Shown one piece after another: positions 52,037-60,369 of a stretch of 64,000 bases of DNA; the stretch's first letter is position 1, and each line of letters starts with the position of its first letter. Both the position numbers and the translations under genes were made by a program. Source of the DNA: DASZIT01 sp052143315. GTDB lineage: Bacteria; Actinomycetota; Acidimicrobiia; Acidimicrobiales; RAAP-2. Location of the stretch: the NCBI GenBank assembly GCA_052143315.1, contig JBKQTE010000066.1:62001-126000 (forward strand). The letters run 5' to 3'. Under the pieces are notes generated by a model, which was not told the origin of the DNA, made no database searches, and worked only from the letters and a program-made list of their open reading frames with translations.

Positions 52037-52052
52037 GTTACCCAATGGTAAC
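52037..52052. promoter_or_regulatory. palindrome GTTACC-N4-GGTAAC upstream of acyl-CoA dehydrogenase
   Basis: Six-bp perfect arms around CAAT, 112 bp upstream of the dehydrogenase ATG in a 260-bp gap. The size and symmetry suit a TetR- or GntR-type fatty-acid regulator site. The regulator is not identified. The rest of the gap 51926-52185 shows nothing clear. Confidence 0.4.
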
Positions 52053-52185
52053 CAACTGCCGTCACCGGCGCCACCCCCTCCGTGGCCGCGCCGGGAACGC
52101 CGTCCGCGCAGGAACCCGGTGTCCGCCGACGGAATGCCTGGTGAGGATGGGTATCGCCGCCGACGGCGGCAGGGTGGCTCTCCGG

Positions 52186-52389
52186 CTAGGCCGGCTTGAC
52201 GTCCACCGCCTGGAGCCCCTTCGGACCCTCCTGGACCTCGAACTCGACCGCTTGGCCCTCTTCGAGCGAACGGAACCCGTTCATCTGGATCGACGAGTGG
52301 TGCACGAAGACATCGGCCCCTCCACTCGGCTGTGAGATAAAGCCGAAGCCCTTCTCAGCGTTGAACCACTTCACTGTCCCGGATGCCAC
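52186..52389 (-). CDS. csp: cold-shock protein (CspA family)
   Basis: 67-aa single OB-fold RNA/DNA chaperone. RNP1 is KGFGFI and RNP2 VFVHHSSI, with GTVKWFNAEKGFGFISQ at the start and GPKGLQAVDVKPA at the end. The start is GTG 52389, with AAGGAAAGGGG about 10 bp upstream. Single-gene unit. Confidence 0.95.
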   Translation of the reverse strand: MASGTVKWFNAEKGFGFISQPSGGADVFVHHSSIQMNGFRSLEEGQAVEFEVQEGPKGLQAVDVKPA

Positions 52390-52579
52390 GGTGGCGATCC
52401 CCTTTCCTTCACACGCCCTATCCGACAGAGTCCGTGGGAAGCGGCCCGCCGACCTGGTTCGCCGGGCGAGGCAGGCGTCGAACAGAGCACCCCGGGACTC
52501 TCTCGACCGGAAACGCTAGCAGCCGCATCTCCGCCGTTGGCAAGGGAATCGACCGGTTTCCGGGCAGTTCACAGGACGT

Positions 52580-53971
52580 TCACGGACGGCGGATCCGGGT
52601 GCCGTCGGGACCGTCCTCGACCAGCCATCCGAGCGCCGTCAACCGTTGGCGGAGATCGTCGGCCGACGCCCAGTCGCGCCGCGCCCTCGCCTCGTCGCGC
52701 CGGCGGACCAGGTCGGCGCTGACCGGGTCGACGCCGGTGTCGGCCCGACCGTGGAGCGACAGCCCGAGCGCGGCGGCCAGCACCCCGGCGGTCATCGCCG
52801 CCCGCTCGGCCGACTGACGGTCGCCGGCATCGGCGGCGGCGTTGGCCCGGCGAGCCAGCTCGAACACCCCGGCCAGCGCCGCCGGGGTGTCGAGGTCGTC
52901 GTCCATCCGCTGACGGAACCGGGCGACGGCCTCGACGTCGACCGCACCGAGCCCAGGCCCGTCGACCACCGGCCCTCCGGCCAGCAGGTCGGGCAGATCG
53001 AACCGCCGGGCCAGCTCGTCGAGCCGGTCCAGCCCTGCCTCCGCCTGGGCCACCGTGTCCGGCGTCACCTCGATGGGGGACCGGTAGTGGGAGCGCAGCA
53101 CCAGCAGCCGGTAGGCACGGGCATCGCTCCGGTCGAGCAGGTCGTCGAGCGAGGTGAAGTTCCCCAGCGACTTGGACATCTTCTCCCCGTCGACCACCAC
53201 CCACCCGTTGTGCACCCAGTGGTGGGCGAAGTCGCGCGACAGGGCGACGGCCTGGGCCCGCTCGTTCTCGTGGTGCGGGAAGGCCAGGTCACCGCCGCCG
53301 CCATGGAGGTCGAAGCCGTCCCCCAGCAGGTCCAACGACATGACCACGCACTCGGTGTGCCACCCGGGGCGTCCCGGTCCCCAGGGCGACTCCCAGGTCG
53401 GCTCCCCCGGCTTGGCCTTCTTCCACAGCACGAAGTCGAGTGGCGACCGTTTTTCGTCGGCCGACTCGACCCGGGCGCCGGCCCGCAGCGAGTCGAGCGG
53501 CTGGCGGGCCAGGAGCCCGTAGCCGGGGACGTCCCCCACCGACAGGTAGACCCCGTCGGTCGTCTCGTAGGCCACCCCCAGCTCCATCAGCCTCTCCACC
53601 AGCGCCACCATGTCGTCGACGTAGGCGGTGGCGTGCGGCGCCTCGTCGGGGCGGAGCACCCCCAGCGAGTCCATCGCCTCCCACCACACCGCCTCGTAGG
53701 TCCGGGCCAGGTCGGCCGGCTCCACCCCCCGCTCGGCCGCCCGCTCGATGATCTTGTCGTCGATGTCGGTGATGTTGGACACGTAGGTCACGTCCAGCCC
53801 GCAGAAGAGGAGGTAGCGGCGCAGCACGTCGAAGACGAGGGAGAACCGGCCATGGCCGAGGTGGGGCGAGTCGTAGACGGTGGGCCCGCAGACGTACATC
53901 GACACCTTGCCCGGCGTCCGGAAGTCGACGGCCGATACCTCACCGGTGGCGGTGTCGTGGAGGCGCAGCAC
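52580..53971 (-). CDS. cysS: cysteinyl-tRNA synthetase
   Basis: Class I synthetase of 463 aa that charges tRNA-Cys. The zinc Cys is in MYVCGPTVYD, the HIGH motif is SPHLGHGRF, further zinc ligands are in GRPGWHTECVVMSLDLLGDG and FPHHENERAQA, and KMSKS is in DGEKMSKSLGN. The C-terminal anticodon-binding helices and RRRDEARARRDWASADDLRQ are typical of CysS rather than MshC. GTG 53971 is chosen: TACCGT lies 7 bp upstream (leaderless). Divergent from valS. Confidence 0.93.
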   Translation of the reverse strand: MLRLHDTATGEVSAVDFRTPGKVSMYVCGPTVYDSPHLGHGRFSLVFDVLRRYLLFCGLDVTYVSNITDIDDKIIERAAERGVEPADLARTYEAVWWEAMDSLGVLRPDEAPHATAYVDDMVALVERLMELGVAYETTDGVYLSVGDVPGYGLLARQPLDSLRAGARVESADEKRSPLDFVLWKKAKPGEPTWESPWGPGRPGWHTECVVMSLDLLGDGFDLHGGGGDLAFPHHENERAQAVALSRDFAHHWVHNGWVVVDGEKMSKSLGNFTSLDDLLDRSDARAYRLLVLRSHYRSPIEVTPDTVAQAEAGLDRLDELARRFDLPDLLAGGPVVDGPGLGAVDVEAVARFRQRMDDDLDTPAALAGVFELARRANAAADAGDRQSAERAAMTAGVLAAALGLSLHGRADTGVDPVSADLVRRRDEARARRDWASADDLRQRLTALGWLVEDGPDGTRIRRP

Positions 53972-53977
53972 GCAAGG

Positions 53978-53984
53978 TACGGTA
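53978..53984. promoter_or_regulatory. overlapping -10 boxes of divergent cysS and valS
   Basis: TACCGT on the minus strand (53984-53979) serves cysS at 7-bp spacing. TACGGT on the plus strand (53978-53983), offset by one base, lies 9 bp before the valS ATG at 53993. The two polymerases could not bind at once. Confidence 0.4.
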
Positions 53985-53992
53985 ACCCGATC

Positions 53993-56608
53993 ATGAGCGC
54001 CGACGCGATCCACCCGGGGCAGGGGGTCATCAGCCCGGCCGGAATTCCCCCGAAGCCGGGGCTGGAGGGCCTCGAGGCCACCTGGTCCGAGCGGTGGGAG
54101 CGCCAGGGCACCTACACCTTCGACCGTTCGGCACCCCGGGACAGGGTCTTCTCGGTGGACACTCCGCCCCCCACCGTCTCGGGCTCCCTCCACATCGGGC
54201 ACGTGTTCTCCTACACCCACACCGACGCGGTGGCCCGGTTCCAGCGGATGCGCGGCAAGTCGGTCTTCTACCCGATGGGATGGGACGACAACGGGCTGCC
54301 CACCGAACGGCGGGTCCAGAACTACTTCGGGGTCCGGTGCGACCCGAGCCTCGCCTACGACCCCGGGTACACCCCGCCGGCCGACCCACCCAAGGAGCCG
54401 GTGGCCGTCTCCCGCCCCAACTTCGTGGAGCTGTGCCTGCAGCTCACCGGCGAGGACGAGCAGGCGTTCGAGCACCTGTGGCGCACCCTCGGCCTGTCGG
54501 TTGACTGGTCGCACACCTATGCCACCGTGGGCCAGGCCGCCCGTCGGGTCTCCCAACGGGCCTTCCTCCGGCTGCTCGACTCCGGCCACGCCTACCAGCA
54601 GACCGCCCCCACCCTGTGGGACGTGGACTTCCGCACGGCGGTGTCCCAGGCGGAGCTGGAGGACCGGGAGCGGCCCGGCGCCTACCACCGGCTGGCCTTC
54701 CCACCGGCGGCGGGCGGCGGCCCCGCCGTCGAGATCGAGACCACCCGTCCCGAGCTCCTGCCCGCCTGCGTGGCCCTGGTGGCCCACCCCGACGACGCCC
54801 GGTACCGGCCGCTCTTCGGCACCGAGGCGGTCACCCCGCTCTTCGGGGTGCGGGTGCCGGTGCTGGCCCATCCGCTGGCCGACCCCGACAAGGGGTCGGG
54901 GATCGCCATGGTCTGCACCTTCGGCGACCTGACCGACGTGGTCTGGTGGCGCGAGCTGCACCTGCCCACCCGGACCATCGTGGGGAGGGACGGCCGCCTG
55001 CTGCCGGTGGCGTGGGGCACCGAGGGGTGGCAGTCGGCCTCGCCGGTCGACGCCGCCGCCCACTACGACGAGCTGGCCGGAAAGACGGTCAGGCAGGCCC
55101 AGACGGCCATCGTCGAGCAGCTGACCGCCGCCGGCGCCCTGATCGGGGAGCCGAAGGCCGTCACCCATCCGGTCAAGTTCTACGAGAAGGGCGACCGCCC
55201 GCTCGAGATCGTGTCGTCCCGCCAGTGGTTCGTGCGCACCCTCCCCCTCCGGGACCGGCTCCTCGAGCGGGGCGACCAGATCCGCTGGCACCCGCCCTAC
55301 ATGGCCCACCGCTTCCGCACCTGGGTGGAGGGACTCACCAGCGACTGGAACATCTCGCGCCAGCGGTTCTTCGGTGTCCCGTTCCCCGTCTGGTACCCGG
55401 TGGGCGACGACGGGGAGGCCGACTTCTCCAGCCCCATGGTGGCGGCCGAGGACCGGCTGCCGGTGGACCCGTCCACCGACGTGCCCGACGGCTACACCGA
55501 GGACCAGCGCCACGCCCCCGGCGGCTTCGTGGGCGATCCCGACGTGATGGACACCTGGGCCACCTCGTCGCTGACCCCGCAGATCGCCGGCGGGTGGCAG
55601 GACGACCCCGACCTCTTCGCCAGGGTCTTCCCCATGGACGTCCGCCCCCAGGCCCACGACATCATCCGGACCTGGCTGTTCTCCACCGTGGTCCGCTCGG
55701 AGCTCGAGCACGGCACCGTGCCCTGGTACAACGCCGCCATCTCGGGATGGGTGCTCGACCCCGACCGCAAGAAGATGTCGAAGTCGAGGGGGAACGTGGT
55801 CACCCCGCTCCCCCTGCTCGAACAGCACGGCGCCGACGCCGTCCGGTACTGGGCCGCCGGCGGCCGACCGGGCACCGACACCGCGGTGGACGAGGGGCAG
55901 ATGAAGGTGGGGCGGCGGCTGGCCATCAAGGTCCTGAACGCCTCGCGCTTCGCGCTGGGACGGCTGGCCGACGACACCGGCGCCATCGAGGCCCCGGGCC
56001 CCGACGCCATCACCGCCCCGCTGGACCGGGCCATGTGCGCCCGCCTGGCCGGCGTGGTGGCCGAGTCCACCGAGGCCTTCGAGGGGTACGACTACGCCCG
56101 GGCCCTCGAGCGGACCGAGGCCTTCTTCTGGTGGTTCTGCGACGACTACCTCGAGCTGGTGAAGGCCCGCGCCTACGGCGACCCCACCGGGGCCGGCCCG
56201 GCGTCGGCCCGGGCCGCCCTGGTCCTGGCCCTGTCGGTGCAGCTGCGCCTGCTCGCCCCCGTACTCCCGTTCGTGACCGAGGAGGTGTGGTCGTGGTGGA
56301 ACCCGGGCTCGGTGCACCGGGCGGCGTGGCCCAGGGCGGACGAGCTGGCGGGGCCGGCCGGCGGCGCCGACGAGGCGGTGCTGGAGGTGGTCTCGGACGT
56401 CCTGGGGTCGGTGCGCCGGGCCAAGACCTCGGCCAAGCGGTCGATGCGTGCCGGGGTGGCGGTCCTGATCGTCACCGACACGAGCGAGCGGCTGGCCCAC
56501 CTGGCCACCGTGGCCGACGACCTCCGGGACGCCGGCGGCGTGGCCGAGCTGGTCGCCACCGCCGGGGACCAGCCGCTCGTCGACGTGCAGCTGGCCGACG
56601 AGGAGTGA
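53993..56608 (+). CDS. valS: valyl-tRNA synthetase, archaeal-like form
   Basis: Class I synthetase of 871 aa. HIGH is in SGSLHIGHVFSYTHTDAVAR and KMSKS in DRKKMSKSRGNVV. MGWDDNGLPTERRVQNYFGV, TTRPELLPACVALVAHPDDA and KGSGIAMVCTFGDLTDVVWW belong to the archaeal-type ValS group also found in some bacteria. The long C-terminal coiled coil of the common bacterial form is missing; the protein ends GVAELVATAGDQPLVDVQLA. The editing domain is present (about 220-380). Its stop abuts that of livF. Confidence 0.93.
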   Translation: MSADAIHPGQGVISPAGIPPKPGLEGLEATWSERWERQGTYTFDRSAPRDRVFSVDTPPPTVSGSLHIGHVFSYTHTDAVARFQRMRGKSVFYPMGWDDNGLPTERRVQNYFGVRCDPSLAYDPGYTPPADPPKEPVAVSRPNFVELCLQLTGEDEQAFEHLWRTLGLSVDWSHTYATVGQAARRVSQRAFLRLLDSGHAYQQTAPTLWDVDFRTAVSQAELEDRERPGAYHRLAFPPAAGGGPAVEIETTRPELLPACVALVAHPDDARYRPLFGTEAVTPLFGVRVPVLAHPLADPDKGSGIAMVCTFGDLTDVVWWRELHLPTRTIVGRDGRLLPVAWGTEGWQSASPVDAAAHYDELAGKTVRQAQTAIVEQLTAAGALIGEPKAVTHPVKFYEKGDRPLEIVSSRQWFVRTLPLRDRLLERGDQIRWHPPYMAHRFRTWVEGLTSDWNISRQRFFGVPFPVWYPVGDDGEADFSSPMVAAEDRLPVDPSTDVPDGYTEDQRHAPGGFVGDPDVMDTWATSSLTPQIAGGWQDDPDLFARVFPMDVRPQAHDIIRTWLFSTVVRSELEHGTVPWYNAAISGWVLDPDRKKMSKSRGNVVTPLPLLEQHGADAVRYWAAGGRPGTDTAVDEGQMKVGRRLAIKVLNASRFALGRLADDTGAIEAPGPDAITAPLDRAMCARLAGVVAESTEAFEGYDYARALERTEAFFWWFCDDYLELVKARAYGDPTGAGPASARAALVLALSVQLRLLAPVLPFVTEEVWSWWNPGSVHRAAWPRADELAGPAGGADEAVLEVVSDVLGSVRRAKTSAKRSMRAGVAVLIVTDTSERLAHLATVADDLRDAGGVAELVATAGDQPLVDVQLADEE

Positions 56609-57355
56609 TCAGTGGGCCAGGTAGACGCTGAGGGCGGCGTCGGCCATCTCGCGGGGCGAGCCCTCCTGGGTGATCTTCCCGTGCACCATGATGGCCGCCG
56701 CGGTGGCCACCGCCAGGGCGGTGGTCACGAACTGCTCGACCAGCAGGATGGTGATGCCCCGGCGGGCCAGGTTGCCCACCAGCCCATAGAGCTCGGAGAC
56801 GATCAGCGGGGCCAGGCCCATCGACAGCTCGTCGAGGAGGAGCACCTTGGGCTCGGTGACCAGGGCGCGGGAGATGGCCAGCATCTGCTGCTCGCCCCCG
56901 GACATGGTCCCGGCCAGCTGCCGGCGGCGCTCGGAGAGCCGGGGGAAGGCGTCGTAGGTCGTCTCCTCGACGGCCTTCAGGCTCAGGCCCCCCCGGTAGG
57001 TCCAGATGCGCAGGTTCTCCTTGACGGTCAGGTTGGGGAAGATGCCCCGCCCCTCGGGGATGGCGCACAGTCCGGTGCGGGCCAGCTTCTCGGTGGACGT
57101 CTTCCCCACCGTCCGGTCGCCGATCACCACCTCGCCGTGGCTGGCGCGCAGCTGGCCGCACACCACCTTCAGCAGGGTCGACTTGCCGGCGCCGTTCGGC
57201 CCCAGGAGGGCGAAGACGGCGCCGGCCGGCACCGTCAGGTCCACCCCGTGCAGCACCTCGATGCGGCCGTAGGAGGCGCGCAGCCCGTTGACGGTCAGCG
57301 CCGGCGGGAGCGATACCGGCGCGGCCGGCGGGACGGCGTTCGGCGTCGTGGTCAT
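56609..57355 (-). CDS. livF: branched-chain amino-acid-type ABC transporter ATPase (LivF)
   Basis: ABC ATPase of 248 aa. Walker A is LLGPNGAGKSTLLKVVCGQL, signature MSGGEQQMLAISRAL, Walker B VLLLDELSMGLAPLIVSELY; IPEGRGIFPNLTVKENL is specific for LivF. The ATG overlaps the livG stop by 4 bases (ATGA). It is the last gene of the cassette. Confidence 0.93.
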   Translation of the reverse strand: MTTTPNAVPPAAPVSLPPALTVNGLRASYGRIEVLHGVDLTVPAGAVFALLGPNGAGKSTLLKVVCGQLRASHGEVVIGDRTVGKTSTEKLARTGLCAIPEGRGIFPNLTVKENLRIWTYRGGLSLKAVEETTYDAFPRLSERRRQLAGTMSGGEQQMLAISRALVTEPKVLLLDELSMGLAPLIVSELYGLVGNLARRGITILLVEQFVTTALAVATAAAIMVHGKITQEGSPREMADAALSVYLAH

Positions 57356-58386
57356 CGGGGCTCACCTCCCGGCCCGTCCGGGCCATCGGCGGGGGGCGCC
57401 TCCCCGGTGGTGCCGACCCCGAGATAGGCGGCCTGCACCGTCTCGTCGGCGCGGACCACCCCGGGCGTGCCCGAGGCGATGATCTGGCCGAAGTCGAGCA
57501 CGTGGATCTCCTCGCAGACCCGCATCACCAGCTCCATGTCGTGCTCGACCAGGAGCACCGCCATGCCGCTGGCGGCCAAGCGCAGCAGCAGGTCCCCCAG
57601 CGCCTCCGACTCGGCCTCGTCCAGGCCCGACCCGGGCTCGTCGAGGAGGAGGAGCTTCGGTCCGATGGCCAGGCCGCGTGCCAGCTCCACCATGCGGGCC
57701 AGCCCGGTGGGGAGGGTGCTGGCCTGCACCTTGGCCAGGCCCGACAGCCCGACGCCGGCCAGGATCCGGTCGGAGGTGGTCACCGCCAGGGAGCCCGGGC
57801 CGCTGTGCTCCTCGACCTCGGGCGACTCCCCCCCGGCCGACAGCGGGCCGCTCCGCCACGGGAAGGACGTCCGGAGGTGGCGCCACTGCCACCACTTGAC
57901 GGCCGACTCCAGGCCGACCTGCACGTTCTCCCCCGCCGACAGGGTCCCGAACAGCTCCAGCCGCTGGAAGGTCCGGGCCAGGCCGAGCCGGGCCCGCCGA
58001 TGGGGCCTCATGGTGGTCACGTCGGTGTCGAAGAAGTGGATCGAGCCCCGGTCGGGCTCCTGCAGCCCGCTGATCACGTTGAACAGCGTCGTCTTGCCGG
58101 CGCCGTTGGGCCCGATCAGTCCGGTCACCACGCCCGGCCACACCTTGAGACTGACGTCGGTGAGGGCGGCCACGCCCCCGAACCGGACCGCCACCTCCGA
58201 CACCGTCAGGGCCGGGAGCTCGGAGGTGACGGCCGGCTCGGGGGTCGGGCCCACGTCGTCGGAGGCGGTCACGACCGGTTCCACCACCCCGTCGGCACCG
58301 CCGTCGGCACCGGCAGCGGTATCGCCGTCCCACCGGACCTGCCACTCCTCGACGGCGGCGCCGTCCTGGGCCTCATCCGGCGACAC
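57352..58386 (-). CDS. livG: branched-chain amino-acid-type ABC transporter ATPase (LivG)
   Basis: ABC ATPase of 344 aa, longer than the usual ~255. Walker A is LIGPNGAGKTTLFNVISGLQ, then GLARTFQRLELFGTLSAGEN. The signature region STLPTGLARMVELARGLAIG departs from LSGGQ (LPTG), and Walker B is LLLLDEPGSGLDEAE. A ~60-residue acidic N-terminal leader and an insert after the Q-loop (about 185-215) are unusual. The GTG at 58386 overlaps the permease stop by 14 bp. Confidence 0.88.
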   Translation of the reverse strand: MSPDEAQDGAAVEEWQVRWDGDTAAGADGGADGVVEPVVTASDDVGPTPEPAVTSELPALTVSEVAVRFGGVAALTDVSLKVWPGVVTGLIGPNGAGKTTLFNVISGLQEPDRGSIHFFDTDVTTMRPHRRARLGLARTFQRLELFGTLSAGENVQVGLESAVKWWQWRHLRTSFPWRSGPLSAGGESPEVEEHSGPGSLAVTTSDRILAGVGLSGLAKVQASTLPTGLARMVELARGLAIGPKLLLLDEPGSGLDEAESEALGDLLLRLAASGMAVLLVEHDMELVMRVCEEIHVLDFGQIIASGTPGVVRADETVQAAYLGVGTTGEAPPADGPDGPGGEPR

Positions 58387-60310
58387 GCGCCTCACCCCCG
58401 ATCGACGGTGCCGGCTCCCCGACCACCTCACCGGCCGGCCCGGGCGGCCGCTGCACCCAGGGCAGGTGCACCAGATCGGTCAGGCGCTCGATGCCGAGGA
58501 CCCCGCTGGCCGCCCGGCCGATCAGGATGATCCCCGCCCCGGCCACCAGGCCGATGCCGGTCTGCCAGAAGGTGTTCAGCACCACGTAGGTCACCGCCGC
58601 CAGGAACGCCCCGGTGACCGTGCGCACGCTCCAGACGGTGACGAACAGCACGAAGATGATCCCGGAGAAGAAGGCGAAGTCGCTCTCACTGACGGTGCCG
58701 TTGACGGTGGCGTAGAGGCCGCCGGCCACGGCCGCCATGGCGGCGGCGATGGCGAACACCGCCACCTTGGTGAAGGCCAGGTTGAGCCCGACGGTGGCGT
58801 AGGCCGCCGGGGAGTCGTTCATGGCCACCAGCCGGCGCCCGAAGAGGCTCCGGCGGATGGCCAGGACCATCAGGGCGGACAGGATGAAGAACACCGTCAA
58901 CAGGAGGAACTCGGCATGGTCGCCGCCGAACGACAGCCCGGGCAGCACGATCCGGCCGACGTTGAGGCCGTTGCCGAAGACCCGGGAGTCCCCGAAGAAC
59001 CCCTGGTCGACGGCGTCGGCGAAGGCGAAGGTGGCCAGGGCGAAGTACAGGTCGCGCAGCCGGATGGTGGGCAGGGCGATCAGGGCCCCGAGCAGGGCGC
59101 ACACCGCGGCGGCGGCCAACAGGCCGAGCAGCGAGCCGCCGCCGGCCACCTTGCCCATCAGGAAGGCTCCGATGCCCATGAACGAGAACTGGCACAGGGA
59201 CACCTGGCCGGAGTAGCCGGTCAGCAGCACCAGGGACAGCCCGACCATCCCGAAGGCCATGATCTCGCCACCCAGGTCGAGGAAGCTGGTCCCCCGGATC
59301 ACCACGCTCCCGAAGATCGACGAGACGACCACCGCCAGCACCAGGAAGGCCGCCCCGGAGATAAGGCTCTCCCAACCGCCGGGGATACGGGGCACGCGCA
59401 CCGTGCTCAGCCGCCCCACCGCCCGGAGCCTGACCGACGGCAGCATGACCAGGGCGGTGAAGAGGAACACCATGGGCAGCGCCAGGCTGATGTCCGAGTT
59501 GAGGCTCTGCGACACGTGCGGCAGGGCGTAGTAGATGATGTACTCCTCGAGCAGCCCGATGACGATGGCGGCGATGAACGTCACCGGGATGTTCTTCAAC
59601 CGCCCGACCACGGCGGCGGCGTAGCCGTTGACCACCAGCAGGGTCATGGTGATGATGCTGATGCCGGTCTGCTCCTGCGTCAGGGCCAGCAGCACGCCGG
59701 CCAGGGCGGCCATCATGAACCCCAGGATCCATCCGTACTGGCTCATCCGGTTCGGCGAGGCCCCGGACATGGCCAGCAGGCCCGGGTCGTCGACCACCGC
59801 CCGCAGGCCGATGCCGGTACGGGAGTTGTAGAAGAGGAAGCGGAGGGCCACCACCAGGACGATGGCGATGCCGATGGTCAGGACCTGCTGGTACTGGAGG
59901 TTGATGCCAACCAGACGGAAGGTGCCGGAGACGATCGGTTGGAGCTGGTACTGGTTGGCCGGGGGCCAGACGATGGTGGCCACACCGGTGAGGATGACCA
60001 GGAGCCCAAGGGTGACCATGATCGGGCGCTCGGCCGTGGCGCCGTGGAGCCGGCGCATCAGGACCCGCTCCACCAGGGCCCCGGCGACCGGCGCGCCCAC
60101 CACCAGAATGGCCACCAGCGCCAGCCACGCCGGGACGTGGTGGTTGGCCACCATCTCCCAGTAGGCGAAGGCGGCGAACATGCCGACGGCGCCCTGGGCG
60201 AAGTTGAAGACCCCCGACGTCGTATAGGTGACCACCAGGCCGGTGGCGGCGATGGCGAACCCGGCGCCCAGGATGACCCCGAAGACGGTGTACTGCAGAA
60301 AGTCGGTCAC
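58373..60310 (-). CDS. fused LivH-LivM permease
   Basis: Single 645-aa chain joining both permeases of a branched-chain amino-acid-type ABC importer. The LivH half (about 1-300) has TTSGVFNFAQGAVGMFAAF and TGIGLRAVVDDPGLLAMSG. The LivM half (about 310-620) has LTGYSGQVSLCQFSFMGIGA and RRSLFGRRLVAMNDSPAAYA. About 18 helices in total. The start is GTG 60310. The substrate may be amino acids, amides or urea; the binding protein gene lies 59 bp upstream. Confidence 0.9.
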   Translation of the reverse strand: MTDFLQYTVFGVILGAGFAIAATGLVVTYTTSGVFNFAQGAVGMFAAFAYWEMVANHHVPAWLALVAILVVGAPVAGALVERVLMRRLHGATAERPIMVTLGLLVILTGVATIVWPPANQYQLQPIVSGTFRLVGINLQYQQVLTIGIAIVLVVALRFLFYNSRTGIGLRAVVDDPGLLAMSGASPNRMSQYGWILGFMMAALAGVLLALTQEQTGISIITMTLLVVNGYAAAVVGRLKNIPVTFIAAIVIGLLEEYIIYYALPHVSQSLNSDISLALPMVFLFTALVMLPSVRLRAVGRLSTVRVPRIPGGWESLISGAAFLVLAVVVSSIFGSVVIRGTSFLDLGGEIMAFGMVGLSLVLLTGYSGQVSLCQFSFMGIGAFLMGKVAGGGSLLGLLAAAAVCALLGALIALPTIRLRDLYFALATFAFADAVDQGFFGDSRVFGNGLNVGRIVLPGLSFGGDHAEFLLLTVFFILSALMVLAIRRSLFGRRLVAMNDSPAAYATVGLNLAFTKVAVFAIAAAMAAVAGGLYATVNGTVSESDFAFFSGIIFVLFVTVWSVRTVTGAFLAAVTYVVLNTFWQTGIGLVAGAGIILIGRAASGVLGIERLTDLVHLPWVQRPPGPAGEVVGEPAPSIGGEARVAG

Positions 60311-60369
60311 CGCTCGGCTCCCCTCACCTGGTCTGTCCTCACTTCATACGGCGCCGTCGGTGGCGCCCG

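Noticed and set aside
52580..53971. MshC (mycothiol ligase) instead of cysteinyl-tRNA synthetase
   Set aside because: Full length of 463 aa with the C-terminal anticodon-binding part and CysS-type zinc motif blocks; MshC is shorter and lacks that region.
52646..53992. Upstream extension of the valS frame by more than 400 codons
   Set aside because: It is antisense to cysS, and the recognisable ValS sequence begins at the ATG at 53993.
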